This document shows positions 35,927 through 48,155 of a stretch of 64,000 bases of DNA, piece by piece. The position numbers and the translations under genes are program-made. The stretch covers positions 25,823,618-25,887,617 of the forward strand of contig OZ024809.1 of NCBI GenBank assembly GCA_964017045.1. Direction: 5' to 3'. The notes under the pieces were generated by a model. It searched no databases, was not told the origin of the DNA, and saw only the letters and a program-made list of their open reading frames with translations. Each line of letters begins with the position of its first letter. Within the stretch, counting starts at the first letter, position 1. The DNA is from Omphiscola glabra. Taxonomy: Eukaryota; Mollusca; Gastropoda; Lymnaeidae.

Positions 35927-36210
35927 TGTGAATAGTATGAATAGTTTGTAAAGTGACTGTATGAATAGGTTGTAAAGTGACTGTATGAATAGTTTGTAAA
36001 GTGACTGTATGAATAGTTTGTAAAGTGACTGTATTAATAGGTTGTTAAGTGAATGTATGAATAGTTTGTAAAGTGACTGTATGAATAGTTTGTAAAGTGA
36101 CTGTATGAATAGTTTGTAAAGTGACTGTATTAATTGTTTGTAAAGTGACTGTATGAATAGTCTGTAAAGGGAATGTATGAATAGTTTGTAAAGTGACTGT
36201 ATGAATAATA
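35927..36210. repeat. 24-bp minisatellite, about 12 copies
   Basis: Units contain gtgactgtatgaatagtttg plus taaa. The 8-residue minus-strand peptide repeat is an artefact. Confidence 0.94.
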
Positions 36211-36445
36211 ACATGATTAATTTCATCGAATGACTAGAAATCTTTAAAAACCACCGTTGCACGGTTCAAATTCATAATGTCTTCATATTTAAATAATATT
36301 ATTGACATTAAAATTAATTGTCATGCATTCCAACCTCGCCACATCTCCCCCTCCCCCTCTTACCAAAAGTTATCGATATTGCCACCTCTATTCTCGCCAT
36401 TTCTTAGCATTGTCTTCGTGTAAAACTCTCCCAGACGAGTTCAGG

Positions 36446-39377
36446 ACTGTGACGGTAAAACTTATACAGGTTTTTACTACATAAATTGTGACAGTAAAAC
36501 TGTTACAGGTTTTTTTACTACATAAATTGTGACAGTAAAACTTTTACAGGTTTTTACTACATAAATTGTGACAGTAAAACTTTTACAGGTTTTTACTAAA
36601 TAAATTGTGACAGTAAAACTTTTACAGGTTTTTACTAAATAAATTGTGACAGTAAAACTTTTACAGGTTTTTACTACATAAATTGTGACAGTAAAACTTT
36701 TACAGGTTTTTACTACATAAATTGTGACAGTAAAACTTTTACAGGTTTTTACTACATAAATTGTGACAGTAAAACTTTTCCAGGTTTTTACTACATAAAT
36801 TGTGACAGTAAAACTTTTACAGGTTTTTTTACTACATAAATTGTGACAGTAAAACTTTTACAGGTTTTTACTACATAAATTGTGACAGTAAAACTTTTAC
36901 AGGTTTTTACTACATAAATTGTGACAGTAAAACTTTTACAGGTTTTTACTACATAAATTGTGACAGTAAAACTTTTACAGGTTTTTACTACATAAATTGT
37001 GACAGTAAAACTTTTACAGGTTTTTACTACATAAATTGTGACAGTAAAACTTTTACAGGTTTTTACTACATAAATTGTGACAGTAAAACTTTTACAGGTT
37101 TTTACTACATAAATTGTGACAGTAAAACTGTTACAGGTTTTTTTACTACATAAATTGTGACAGTAAAACTTTTACAGGTTTTTACTACATAAATTGTGAC
37201 AGTAAAACTTTTACAGGTTTTTACTAAATAAATTGTGACAGTAAAACTTTTACAGGTTTTTACTAAATAAATTGTGACAGTAAAACTTTTACAGGTTTTT
37301 ACTACATAAATTGTGACAGTAAAACTTTTACAGGTTTTTACTACATAAATTGTGACAGTAAAACCTTTACAGGTTTTTACTACATAAATTGTGACAGTAA
37401 AACTTTTACAGGTTTTTACTACATAAATTGTGACAGTAAAACTTTTACAGGTTTTTACTACATAAATTGTGACAGTAAAACTTTTACAGGTTTTTACTAC
37501 ATAAATTGTGACAGTAAAACTTTTACAGGTTTTTACTACATAAATTGTGACAGTAAAACTTTTACAGGTTTTTACTACATAAATTGTGACAGTAAAACTT
37601 TTACAGGTTTTTACTACATAAATTGTGACAGTAAAACTTTTACAGGTTTTTACTACATAAATTGTGACAGTAAATCTTTTACAGGTTTTTACTACATAAA
37701 TTGTGACAGTAAAACTTTTACAGGTTTTTTTACTACATAAATTGTGACAGTAAAACCTTTACAGGTTTTTACTACATAAATTGTGACAGTAAAACTTTTA
37801 CAGGTTTTTACTACATAAATTGTGACAGTAAAACTTTTACAGGTTTTTACTACATAAATTGTGACAGTAAAACTTTTACAGGTTTTTTTACTACATAAAT
37901 TGTGACAGTAAAACTTTTACAGGTTTTTACTACATAAATTGTGACAGTAAAACTTTTACAGGTTTTTTTACTACATAAATTGTGACAGTAAAACTTTTAC
38001 AGGTTTTTACTACATAAATTGTGACAGTAAAACTTTTACAGGTTTTTACTACATAAATTGTGACAGTAAAACTTTTACAGGTTTTTACTACATAAATTGT
38101 GACAGTAAATCTTTTACAGGTTTTTACTACATAAATTGTGACAGTAAAACTTTTACAGGTTTTTTTACTACATAAATTGTGACAGTAAAACCTTTACAGG
38201 TTTTTACTACATAAATTGTGACAGTAAAACTTTTACAGGTTTTTACTACATAAATTGTGACAGTAAAACTTTTACAGGTTTTTACTACATAAATTGTGAC
38301 AGTAAAACTTTTACAGGTTTTTTTACTACATAAATTGTGACAGTAAAACTTTTACAGGTTTTTACTACATAAATTGTGACAGTAAAACTTTTACAGGTTT
38401 TTACTACATAAATTGTGACAGTAAAACTTTTACAGGTTTTTACTACATAAATTGTGACAGTAAAACTTTTACAGGTTTTTACTACATAAATTGTGACAGT
38501 AAATCTTTTACAGGTTTTTACTACATAAATTGTGACAGTAAAACTTTTACAGGTTTTTTTACTACATAAATTGTGACAGTAAAACCTTTACAGGTTTTTA
38601 CTACATAAATTGTGACAGTAAAACTTTTACAGGTTTTTACTACATAAATTGTGACAGTAAAACTTTTACAGGTTTTTACTACATAAATTGTGACAGTAAA
38701 ACTTTTACAGGTTTTTTTACTACATAAATTGTGACAGTAAAACTTTTACAGGTTTTTACTACATAAATTGTGACAGTAAAACTTTTACAGGTTTTTTTAC
38801 TACATAAATTGTGACAGTAAAACTTTTACAGGTTTTTACTACATAAATTGTGACAGTAAAACTTTTACAGGTTTTTACTACATAAATTGTGACAGTAAAA
38901 CTTTTACAGGTTTTTACTACATAAATTGTGACAGTAAATCTTTTACAGGTTTTTACTACATAAATTGTGACAGTAAAACTTTTACAGGTTTTTTTACTAC
39001 ATAAATTGTGACAGTAAAACCTTTACAGGTTTTTACTACATAAATTGTGACAGTAAAACTTTTACAGGTTTTTACTACATAAATTGTGACAGTAAAACTT
39101 TTACAGGTTTTTACTACATAAATTGTGACAGTAAAACTTTTACAGGTTTTTTTACTACATAAATTGTGACAGTAAAACTTTTACAGGTTTTTACTACATA
39201 AATTGTGACAGTAAAACTTTTACAGGTTTTTTTACTACATAAATTGTGACAGTAAAACTTTTACAGGTTTTTACTACATAAATTGTGACAGTAAAACTTT
39301 TACAGGTTTTTACTACATAAATTGTGACAGTAAAACTTTTACAGGTTTTTACTACATAAATTGTGACAGTAAAACTT
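36446..39377. repeat. 39-bp satellite, about 75 copies, with 829-bp HOR
   Basis: Units contain taaattgtgacagtaaaact, tttacaggttttt and actaca. Some units carry two extra T (41 bp). Each unit holds the 13-bp palindrome gtaaaacttttac. Variant aaacctttac occurs at 37361, 37753, 38188, 38582 and 39017. Variant aaatctttt occurs at 37672, 38107, 38501 and 38936. Spacings alternate near 394 and exactly 435 bp, so a compound unit of about 829 bp was copied. Confidence 0.97.
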
Positions 39378-40204
39378 GTTACATTGTTTTATAAAATGTA
39401 TTTTAAAAATGTCAAATATTAAATATCTTTCTTTCTCTAAATGTAGAAATTTACTTTATTTAAATGACACCCATCCATAAGATGAAAAGCAGACAAAATA
39501 AAGAACACAAAAATTCATGAACAAGTAACCTTTATTTTAGCCGAAAGATTAATTTCTATGGTGATTTAAAGTCAATAAAATAGTCATTCTGAGTTGTTCC
39601 CCTATATTTTTTTAGCAATCAATTATTGTTGTAAATTATTCGATATTCTTATATAAATATTTATGTATAATCAAATTATAGTGAAACTTTTAAATAATTA
39701 TGTTCAACTGAATTTCCACATCGAAGTTTTTGATGAACAAAGATGTTTGTACTGAGAACATCAGTGAAAAAATTAACATCTTTTGTTGCTCCTATATTTG
39801 TTAAGCCCCTGCATGGGATCGTATCCTATAACAAAATCTTCCAATTGGACTCACCAGGAGCAGATAACTTAGTTGAACTACGCTGGGACCTTGCAGCAGG
39901 TGGGGGATTTCTTGCACTCTATAAAAGAGCGATTACGCGAATGGATAACTCGTTGGCCAACAAAGTGAGAATTACCTCCCCATTTGTTTGGATTACGTCA
40001 GTGTGACAGAATAACCTCTGAGTTATAGATTAGTGTCTCGTGTACATGTGTCTCGTGTACATGTGTCTTGTTATTGACTTACAGGATGATGTTCTGACAA
40101 GAGAGAGATGGAACAAACACTTGTGAAGCATATCAAGGTCTCAAAACTTAAATTTTTAATGATCGCGCGGTAAATTGTTGATTTTTCAGCAGTATTATCA
40201 TCAC
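39378..40204. other. spacer with one unexplained 87-codon frame
   Basis: AT-rich DNA. A forward frame at 39743-40006 has ordinary composition (begins MFVLRTSVKKLTSF) and is not repeat-derived. I recognise no domain and see no splice context, so I do not call it a gene. Confidence 0.35.
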
Positions 40205-40775
40205 ATAATCTCGAGTATCGCACAATCTTGAGTATTACACAATCTTAAGTATCACACAATCTTGAGTATCACACAATATTAAGTATGACACAATCTTGAG
40301 TATCACACAATCTTGAGTATTATACAATTTTGAGTATCACACAATTTTAAGTATCACACAATCTTAAGTATCACACAATCTTAAGTATCACACAATCTTA
40401 AGTATCACACAATCTTAAGTATCACACAATCTTGAGTATCACACAATCTTAAGTATCGCACAATCTTAAGTATCACACAATCTTGAGTATCACACAATCT
40501 TAAGTATCACACAATCTTGAGTATCACACAATCTTGAGTATCACACAATCTTGAGTATCACACAATCTTGAGTATCACACAATCTTAAGTATCACACAAT
40601 CTTAAGTATCACACAATCTTGAGTACCACACAATTCTTGAGTATCACACAATATTAAATATAATACAATCTTGAGTATCACACGATATCGGGTGTGAAAC
40701 AATCTCGAGTATCACACAATCTCGAGTATCACACATTCTTGAGTATCATATAATCTCGAGTATCACACAATCTAG
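40205..40775. repeat. 17-bp minisatellite, about 33 copies
   Basis: The unit is atcacacaatcttaagt, mixed with atcacacaatcttgagt. Units at both edges are more diverged than central ones. Confidence 0.96.
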
Positions 40776-41068
40776 AGTTTGACACGATCATTCAGTCCCT
40801 ATCAGATGACTCAACATGGATGGCAAGCTAATATGTCTAATCCCATGATAGGATTACCAGCTAATCTCATTGCCGTTGGCTTGTGACACAAACACTTCGC
40901 TATTCTATAAGTGTGTCAAGTAAGTCAGCTTTGATCAATTTGATGAAGAAATGGTTCAAATGTAACTTATTACCGTAAAGAACATAAACAAAAGAGTAGG
41001 CTTATTGCGCCGCTATTTGTTGTTAACATAGATTTAACACCGAGGTTTATGAATTAACTTTTGTTTTC

Positions 41069-41152
41069 TATGTATGTATGTATGTATGTATGTATGTATG
41101 TATGTATGTATGTATGTATGTATGTATGTATGTATGTATGTATGTATGTATG
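41069..41152. repeat. (TATG)n microsatellite, about 21 copies
   Basis: Uninterrupted until the final gtacgtact. Confidence 0.97.
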
Positions 41153-41221
41153 TACGTACTGAAGGTCGCTAAGCCGTGTATCATTATCCGATCTGTCATG
41201 TATCACCCAGACCCCAAGAAC

Positions 41222-41403
41222 CATACTGTAACACCACACTGAGACTTCACCAAACTGTTACACCACACTGAGACTTCAACAAACTGTTACACCACACTGA
41301 GACTTCAACAAACTGTAACACCACAAAGAGACTTCAACAAACTGTAACACCACACAGAGACTTCAACAAACTGTAACACCACACTGAGACTTCAACGAAC
41401 TGT
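41222..41403. repeat. 29-bp minisatellite, about 6 copies
   Basis: Units contain actgtaacaccacactgaga and cttcaacaa. Confidence 0.93.
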
Positions 41404-42284
41404 TATCAGCGTAAGTACCACCTGCCATTCACTAAAAGTCTTTCTGCGCTGATGGTGTGAATTGAAGCACTACACTAGGCTAGAGTTTAACGGATAATTG
41501 GTTGGTTCACATGTAAAATTGATGGTGGTGATGGAGTCCGGGGGGAAAAAAGGTTAATGCCATTGGCGCCTTCTGGGTGGCCCAACGTCTCTCTCGCGGG
41601 GTTCTGGAATCCATGGTACATTTAAAATAAAACATTTATCTACTACGTCCAGGCACTACCATAAGCACTACCATAAGAGTCAACAACTAACTGCATGTGT
41701 TACCTGATAATTTAATGGTTAAATGATCGCCACAGTTAACTGAGCACTAGAGACGTCATCATCAATGGTATTGAAGGCCACGAGGGCTCTGGTGTGCCAA
41801 AAATATACTTTGACTCAAAACCTATTCGTGGCATTTCTGCCTGCTGTATAGATCCCATGCTGATGTATATCTGACTCTAAGACACTTAGTACCGTGTCTA
41901 ATGAAAACGTTCCGCTGACGGACGAAAACAACAACAACATTTAACTCTCTTAAATATAAGGTGTTGACCCACTATTAAAGTGGCCCCGAAGTCTTTGGGT
42001 TGGCCGCCCATGTTTAATTAAAAATTCTCTTAACACCGTTACACACATGGCAATGTAAGAATATGAGTTTAAGTAAAGTTAGTCTAAGGTTAATTAGACA
42101 ATATAATGACATTTCTTCATCATTCAGATTTAGAAAGGATAAAACATTCAGTTTGTTTGGACACTAAAAAGGGCTTAAAAGAAATGACTGATTTCTCACA
42201 GCTTTTTCACCACGTTGCTGGTCCATGCACTTCTATTACCTAGATAATGAGATGGATTCAATAAAAATTATATAGGAAACACCC
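41404..42284. other. spacer, nothing recognised
   Basis: Single-copy DNA with no supported gene. Confidence 0.5.
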
Positions 42285-42712
42285 CCTCACTCAACCACTC
42301 CCTCACGCAACCACACCATCACTCAACCATCCCCTCACTCAACCACCCCCTCACTCAACCACCCCCTCACTCAACCACCCAATCACTCAACAACACCGTC
42401 ACTCAACCACCCAATCACTCAACCAATCCTTTCACTCAACCACCCCCTCACTCAACCACCCCCTCACTCAACCATCCCATCACTCAACCACCCCCTCACT
42501 CAACCACCCCATCACTCAACCACCCCCTCACTCAACCACTCCCTCACTCAACCACCCATCACTCAACCACCCCCCACTCAACCACCCTCTCACTCAACCG
42601 TCCTTGACTCAACCACCCCCTCGCTCAACCGTTCTTGACTCAACCACCCCATCACTCAACCATCCCCCCCACTCAACCACCCCTTCACTCAACCACCCCC
42701 TCACCCATTTAA
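42285..42712. repeat. 16-bp minisatellite, about 26 copies
   Basis: The unit is accccctcactcaacc, with frequent 1-2-bp length changes in the C run. Confidence 0.94.
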
Positions 42713-42954
42713 AATTTTCGGAGCTGGTACAAAAAACTATTTACAAACCCCTGCTCCAAATCCCTGGTGAATCTAGCTTTACCCATCATTTCAACCCATA
42801 CGCTTTACAACAGCAGCTTATCAAATAATTTTCAATGAAAAATAACAATAGAAGTTATTGAAATGTTTGTTTACACGATTAATAATAATATTTGAGTCTC
42901 ATACAAATCATGCACAATTTAGTACATCAGCCGCCACGGTTAAATCAAGAGTGA
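42713..42954. other. short spacer
   Basis: AT-rich single-copy DNA. Confidence 0.5.
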
Positions 42955-43270
42955 TTTACAGGGGCCCACTTGACGGGAGCCTTATTTACAGGGGCCCACT
43001 TGTCGGGAGCCTTATTGACAGGGGCCCACTTGTCGGGAGCCTTATGGACAGGGTCCAACTTGTCGGGAGCCTTATTGACAGGGGCCCACTTGTCGGGAGC
43101 CTTATTGACAGGGGCCCACTTGTCGGGAGCCTTATGGACAGGGTCCAACTTGTCGGGAGCCTTATTGACAGGGGCCCACTTGTCGGGAGCCTTATTGACA
43201 GGGGCCCACTTGTCGGGAGCCTTATTGACAGGGGCACACTTGTCGGGAGCCTTATTGGCAGGGGCCATTT
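42955..43270. repeat. 30-bp minisatellite, about 10 copies
   Basis: Units contain ttattgacaggggcccactt and gtcgggagcc. The variant ttatggacagggtccaactt occurs near 43041 and 43131, 90 bp apart, so part of the array is a three-unit higher-order repeat. It is open on both strands because 30 is a multiple of three. Confidence 0.95.
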
Positions 43271-44987
43271 TTTCGGGAATAAAATTGGTGTAGCGTGACC
43301 TAGCACGTGATTATCCCCTGTTGTCACACTTTTGTTATCGTCGATGCCGTACGTCTGCGAGACGTGGCCTTCCGGAAACGACATTCCTCGCAGCACGCGC
43401 AGTCTCGCGGGTTCGCGCGCTTACCGAATTGAGCCCCCCACGAGTCGTGTAGCGGCCGACAATAACCCTCGGGGCCATTAGCGAGTCTTGCCACTTAGGC
43501 TATTTCCTTGATATTTCCTTCTATTGATTGGTGACTGCTATTCATTTTCGGACCATTCTATGACACCGTTAAAAGAGTCGTTTGTCAACAGTGACTTCAG
43601 TGTCGTGGACTACCTTCAAGACTTGTAAGATATTTGTAGCTAAGTAGGTCATTGTTGTACATTTTATTTTTAATTATTACAAGGGTGCTCAAATTGTATA
43701 CATAAACTCCACACTTGTTGCTTTAATTATTTTAAATTTTTAAAAAAATTATACTTAAACATACAAATATTTTTTTCATGTATGTTAATTCACAAGATCA
43801 TGAAATAAAACTGATATTTTCTTAAACAGCTTCCTCCGAGCGCCTTTGCATTTTTTGCGCCAGTTAGTTTGAAAAAAGATTTTCACAATTAGGGTTTAGA
43901 ATTTGGAAGTAAAATCTTTTATTTGAAAAAAAAAATAGATAATTGTTTTCATGCACATTGGTTTTCACAGGTGAAATCCATTTAATAATTATCGGCTATT
44001 GCTGCACCTATCTAATTAGATCTGATTCTGTGTAATAACAAGAAACCGCATTAAATCAAGAACAACTTCTCCTTCAGTGACAGTTTGACTTAATGCCGAT
44101 GGGGGTTAAATACAAAACTTGGGAATCTCCCTCCGGACCCTTTATACGCGCCAATGAACTATGTGAGGGTTGTAATTTAATGTATAACACCCCCCCACAC
44201 ACACACACACACCATTACGTAATGAAGTGTAGTTTCTTAAAATCGCACAACAAAAAAATATATTTATTTAAAGAATCTGATGGCATTTTATTGAATCAGC
44301 AAATCTTTTGTTTAAGACGTTATTTCAACTGTCCAGGAAGCCCGTGTAGGTCAAGTGGTATGACAATGTCAGAAAGGATTTGTGACGCATTGTTTGGTTC
44401 TCTTGTCATAAAGTCAAAACAAAAAAAAACAACAACAAACCAAAAAAAACCCCCAAAAAACAAACAAATTCAGCTTTATTTAGTAAAAAAATTATTTAGT
44501 AGCAATCCGAAAAACAACTGCCTGCGGGAGACCACAATCAGAGGCGTCTACACAGGTGGGCCCGGGGGGGGGAGCAGTTACTTATATATATATGATAAAA
44601 TTGACACTAAAGGGGGGTAGGGAGATTTTTGTTAAGAGAAAAAAAGTCTACAATAAAAAATAATTAATTTTTTTGAATACATGATTTGACAATTGAGCTT
44701 GCTGAAAATTTGTAATAGATTGTAACAAATGTTATTACTGAATAGTCAGCATTGTTCTAACAAGTTTACGAAAGCGCGATTGGACAATAGACAAAAATGA
44801 TTGGAGTGAGGAATAATTGGAAGCCTCATTGAAAATGGACTTAACTGTACATTTTATATTACTAATATCTATAGTGAACTCCCGAATCAAAAACCAATAT
44901 CATGACTTGCATAGCCCACACAGTACAAAGCTCATAAAGTCCGAGGCCTAGGGATGAAGTGGGTTGGCTTCCCCAACTGAGAGGGGA
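43271..44987. other. spacer with a CpG-rich patch
   Basis: 43330-43500 is GC-rich and unusually dense in CpG for this window (cgcgggttcgcgcgcttacc, gtcgtgtagcggccgac). The rest is AT-rich. The 175-codon frame at 44093-44620 crosses CA and A/C-rich low-complexity text and has no domain. Confidence 0.5.
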
Positions 44988-45239
44988 CAGACGGTCCTGT
45001 GTTACTGCTTACTCACAGACGGTCCTGTGTTACTGCTTACTCACAGACGGTCCTGTGTTACTGCTTACTCACAGACGGTCCTGTGTTACTGCTTACTCAC
45101 AGACGGTCCTGTGTTACTGCTTACTCACAGACGGTCCTGTGTTACTGCTTACTCACAGACGGTCCTGTGTTACTGCTTACTCACAGACGGTCCTGTGTTA
45201 CTGCTTACTCACAGACGGTCCTGTGTTACTGCTTACTCA
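44988..45239. repeat. 28-bp minisatellite, 9 near-identical copies
   Basis: Units contain cagacggtcctgtgttactg and cttactca. I see no difference among the nine copies, which suggests very recent growth. Confidence 0.97.
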
Positions 45240-45309
45240 AAATACGCTACTAAATCCCATTTATTATCACATAACTTTTTTTTTTCTTTCTGAAACACGA
45301 GCGCGTGAA

Positions 45310-45420
45310 TGTAATAAGTCTGGGGGCGTGGTCTCGTTTTAGATGATGTAATAAGTCTGGGGGCGTAGTCTCGTTTTAGGTGATGTAATAAGTCAGGGGG
45401 CAGAGTCTCGTCTGTGGGCA
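45310..45420. repeat. about 37-bp repeat, 3 copies
   Basis: Units contain gtaataagtctgggggcg, then gtctcgttttag and gtgatg. Confidence 0.9.
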
Positions 45421-45559
45421 GCACTGATAAAAGACATGCACTAATACAATATTGAGCGGTATAATATCATTTTTTTCCTGCAATTGTCAAATATTTACTT
45501 CATCGCGCGTAAAAATTAGAAAGTTAATTAAAAAAATTAATATATATTTTTCATTATTG

Positions 45560-45895
45560 AAAAGTGAGCTAAGAATATCTCATAGAAAAGTGAACTAAGA
45601 ATATCTCATAGAAAAGTGAACTACGGATATCTCATAGAAAAGTGAACTACGGATATCTCATAGAAAATTGAATTACAGATATCTCATAGAAAAGTGAACT
45701 ACGGATATCTCATAGAAAAGTGAGCTAAGAATATCTCATAGAAAAGTGAACTAAGAATATCTCATAGAAAAGTGAACTACGGATATCTCATAGAAAAGTG
45801 AACTACGGATATCTCATAGAAAAGTGAGCTACGGATATCTCATAGAAAAGTGAACTAAGAATCTCTCGATAAAATTGAGAAAGTGAACTAAGGAT
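45560..45895. repeat. 26-bp minisatellite, about 13 copies
   Basis: Units contain atagaaaagtgaactacgga and tatctc, with an alternative gctaagaatatctc form. Confidence 0.94.
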
Positions 45896-46520
45896 CTTTT
45901 ACTGAAAATTGAACAAAACATGTCTCAATGGCGGTCGAGTAATGACATCTCTCACAAATCCACATGCGATATAAATACTAGCAAACATACCCGGCGTGGC
46001 CCAGGATGTATTCGGAAAAAACAAACATTTTCTATAGCTAATATCGAATTTAAGTGGCGTGTAAAAAAAATGGCCAATAATTTTCGTAAACACTTTAAAT
46101 TTCTGCCCTAAATCACATTTATAAAACACCATCCTAAAGGGATCCCATTTCCCGTCTCAGTGTATCCTTTCCCTATTGTGATCACATTTCTCAGTATGTG
46201 ATCCCGATACCGATACCGATGGGATCCCCTTTTCGGTTTGATCCCGATCCGAATTAAAGCCAGATATTATCCCGACGGGCTCTCTTTCCCAATTAGACCC
46301 CGAACCCATTCCTAGATGGTATTCCGAATCCTGTGCAAACCCTTTCCCGTTGGCATCCCGATCCTAGTGTGATCTCTTTCTCTTTGGTATTCAGATCCTG
46401 GTGGAATCCGTTTACCAAATGGGAGCCCGTTTCGAAATAATTTTTTGAATACAAAAAATTCTACAACTAAATGCATAACTGTAAACATTTTCAGTTAATA
46501 TAAATATATAAATACTTATA
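45896..46520. other. spacer with degenerate gatcccgat text
   Basis: From 46140 to 46440 motifs such as gatcccgat, tttccc and ccgattcc recur at irregular spacing, possibly a worn repeat. No gene. Confidence 0.45.
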
Positions 46521-48155
46521 AGAAGCCTGATCTGGATGAAAACAATTTAAAAAACTATAGACCAGTATCTAACTTATCATTTTAGCTAAAGTCATTGAAA
46601 AAATAGTTCTAAAACAACTTTTTGCTTACTTAAACGAAAACTCTCTTCTCAGTCCTAATCAATCAGCCTATAGACCTTTCCATAGCACTGAGACCGCTCT
46701 CTTGAGAGTAACCAATGACCTCTTGCTCGCATTGGACAGCGGGGATGTCTCCCTCCTCATCCTCTTGGACCTCAGTGCGGCCTTTGACACTGTCGACAAT
46801 GAAACCCTTTACAAAACCCTTTACAAAACCCTTGAAAATTACTTTGGCATTTCTGGTTCAGTTTTGGCTTGGTTTAGGTCCTACCTCTCCAATAGAACAC
46901 AGGCGGTCGCTGTCGATGGCTGTCTCTCCGGCAGTGCTGACTTGGTGTATGGAGTGCCCCAGGGGTCCGTTTTAGGCCCGGTTCTATTTACAATGTATAC
47001 CAGGCCACTGCTCCTTTTGCTAGAGAGGCATGCTGTGGAGAGCCAGTAATTCGCAGATGACACGCAGCTATACATTCATACACATCCCTTTCGTGTCGAT
47101 TTCGCCTGCCCGGACTTTGCAGGAGAGCATTGCTGATGTCAAGTCATGGATGACACTCAGCACGTTGAAACTTAACGATGACAAAACGGAAGCACTTCTT
47201 ATTCACGATTGCAAATCATCCTCTAACTCAGCTCTCCCCACCTCATTTCAAGTAGGTAACTCAGACATACAGTTTACATCCTCCACTAGGAATCTTGGTT
47301 ATTTTCTTTCTCACAACTTGTCTCTTGATAATCATATATCCCACATTTTTCGCTCTGCATACACGGGCATCCGTCAGATCAGCTCAATCCGCCACTACCT
47401 CACAGCTAGTGCAACAAAAACCCTAGTCTATGCTCTTGTTCTCTCTCGTATTGACTATTGCAACTCTCTTCTGTCAGGCTCACCAAAACACTTCTTAGAA
47501 AAACTACAAAAGGTTCAAAACTCAGCTGCTAGGCTAGTTTTAAAGGCAAAAAAGCGTGATCACGTCACACCACTACTTCATTCACTTCATTGGCTCCCTG
47601 TACAAGCACGGATTGACTATAAACTCTCTGTTCTCTGCCACAACTTTTTCTCGAATTCCTGCCCTTCCTATCTAACCGAACTTCTCTCTGTCTATTCACC
47701 CCTTCGACAGCTTCGCTCCTCCGCAGACGGGCGTATTCTTTCTGCCCCCAAGACTCGCACAAAAACATGCGGTGAACGATCTTTCTCTTACTGTGCACCC
47801 AAACAATGGAATTCTCATCCACTACACATCCGCAATATATCAACTATCACAGCCTTCAAAAATGCACTCAAAACACATCTCTTTAAACTCTACTACCCCG
47901 ACTGATTCCCCACATCAGACCGATAAACGCTGCTGCTGGCCGCCGTCCATGGCTTGACATGTAAAAGTTCTGGTGTGGATGAGGTGAATATGCATTAGTT
48001 TTTGTTTTGTCTCTATACAGCTGTTCTTTATTACATAAATGTATTTTATTTTATTGTCACGATTATGTCTCTTTTTCTAATATTTTTATGTACAGCGCGG
48101 TGAGCCTTAGACTGGGGTACCGCGCTGTATTAGACAACAAATAATAATAATAATA
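46521..48155 (+). pseudogene. CR1/L2-type LINE reverse transcriptase, 5'-truncated and frameshifted
   Basis: A non-LTR retrotransposon remnant. Reverse transcriptase blocks appear in order: KNYRPVSNLSF then a stop (from 46550); LSPNQSAYRPFHSTETALL in shifting frames; LILLDLSAAFDTVDN, with the first catalytic Asp (about 46765-46800); VYGVPQGSVLGPVLFTMYT; then FADDTQLYIH at 47050, the catalytic Asp pair, placed directly after a TAA stop at 47047-47049. From about 47090 the frame shifts and stays open to 47905 through LQESIADVKSWM, LKLNDDKTEALLI, SRIDYCNSLLSG, LHWLPVQARIDYKLSVL and AFKNALKTHLFKLYY. The 3' part ends tgtacagcgcggtgagcc and an (AAT)n tail. The endonuclease is absent. A shorter copy of the same family is at 5991-6302. 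The clade is by eye; related Jockey-superfamily clades are possible. Confidence 0.9.

Noticed and set aside
36446..39377. CRISPR-like regular array
   Set aside because: The repeats are directly contiguous with no unique spacers, and the setting is eukaryotic.
44093..44620. 175-codon forward frame
   Set aside because: It crosses CA and A/C-rich low-complexity text and shows no domain; a chance frame is likelier.
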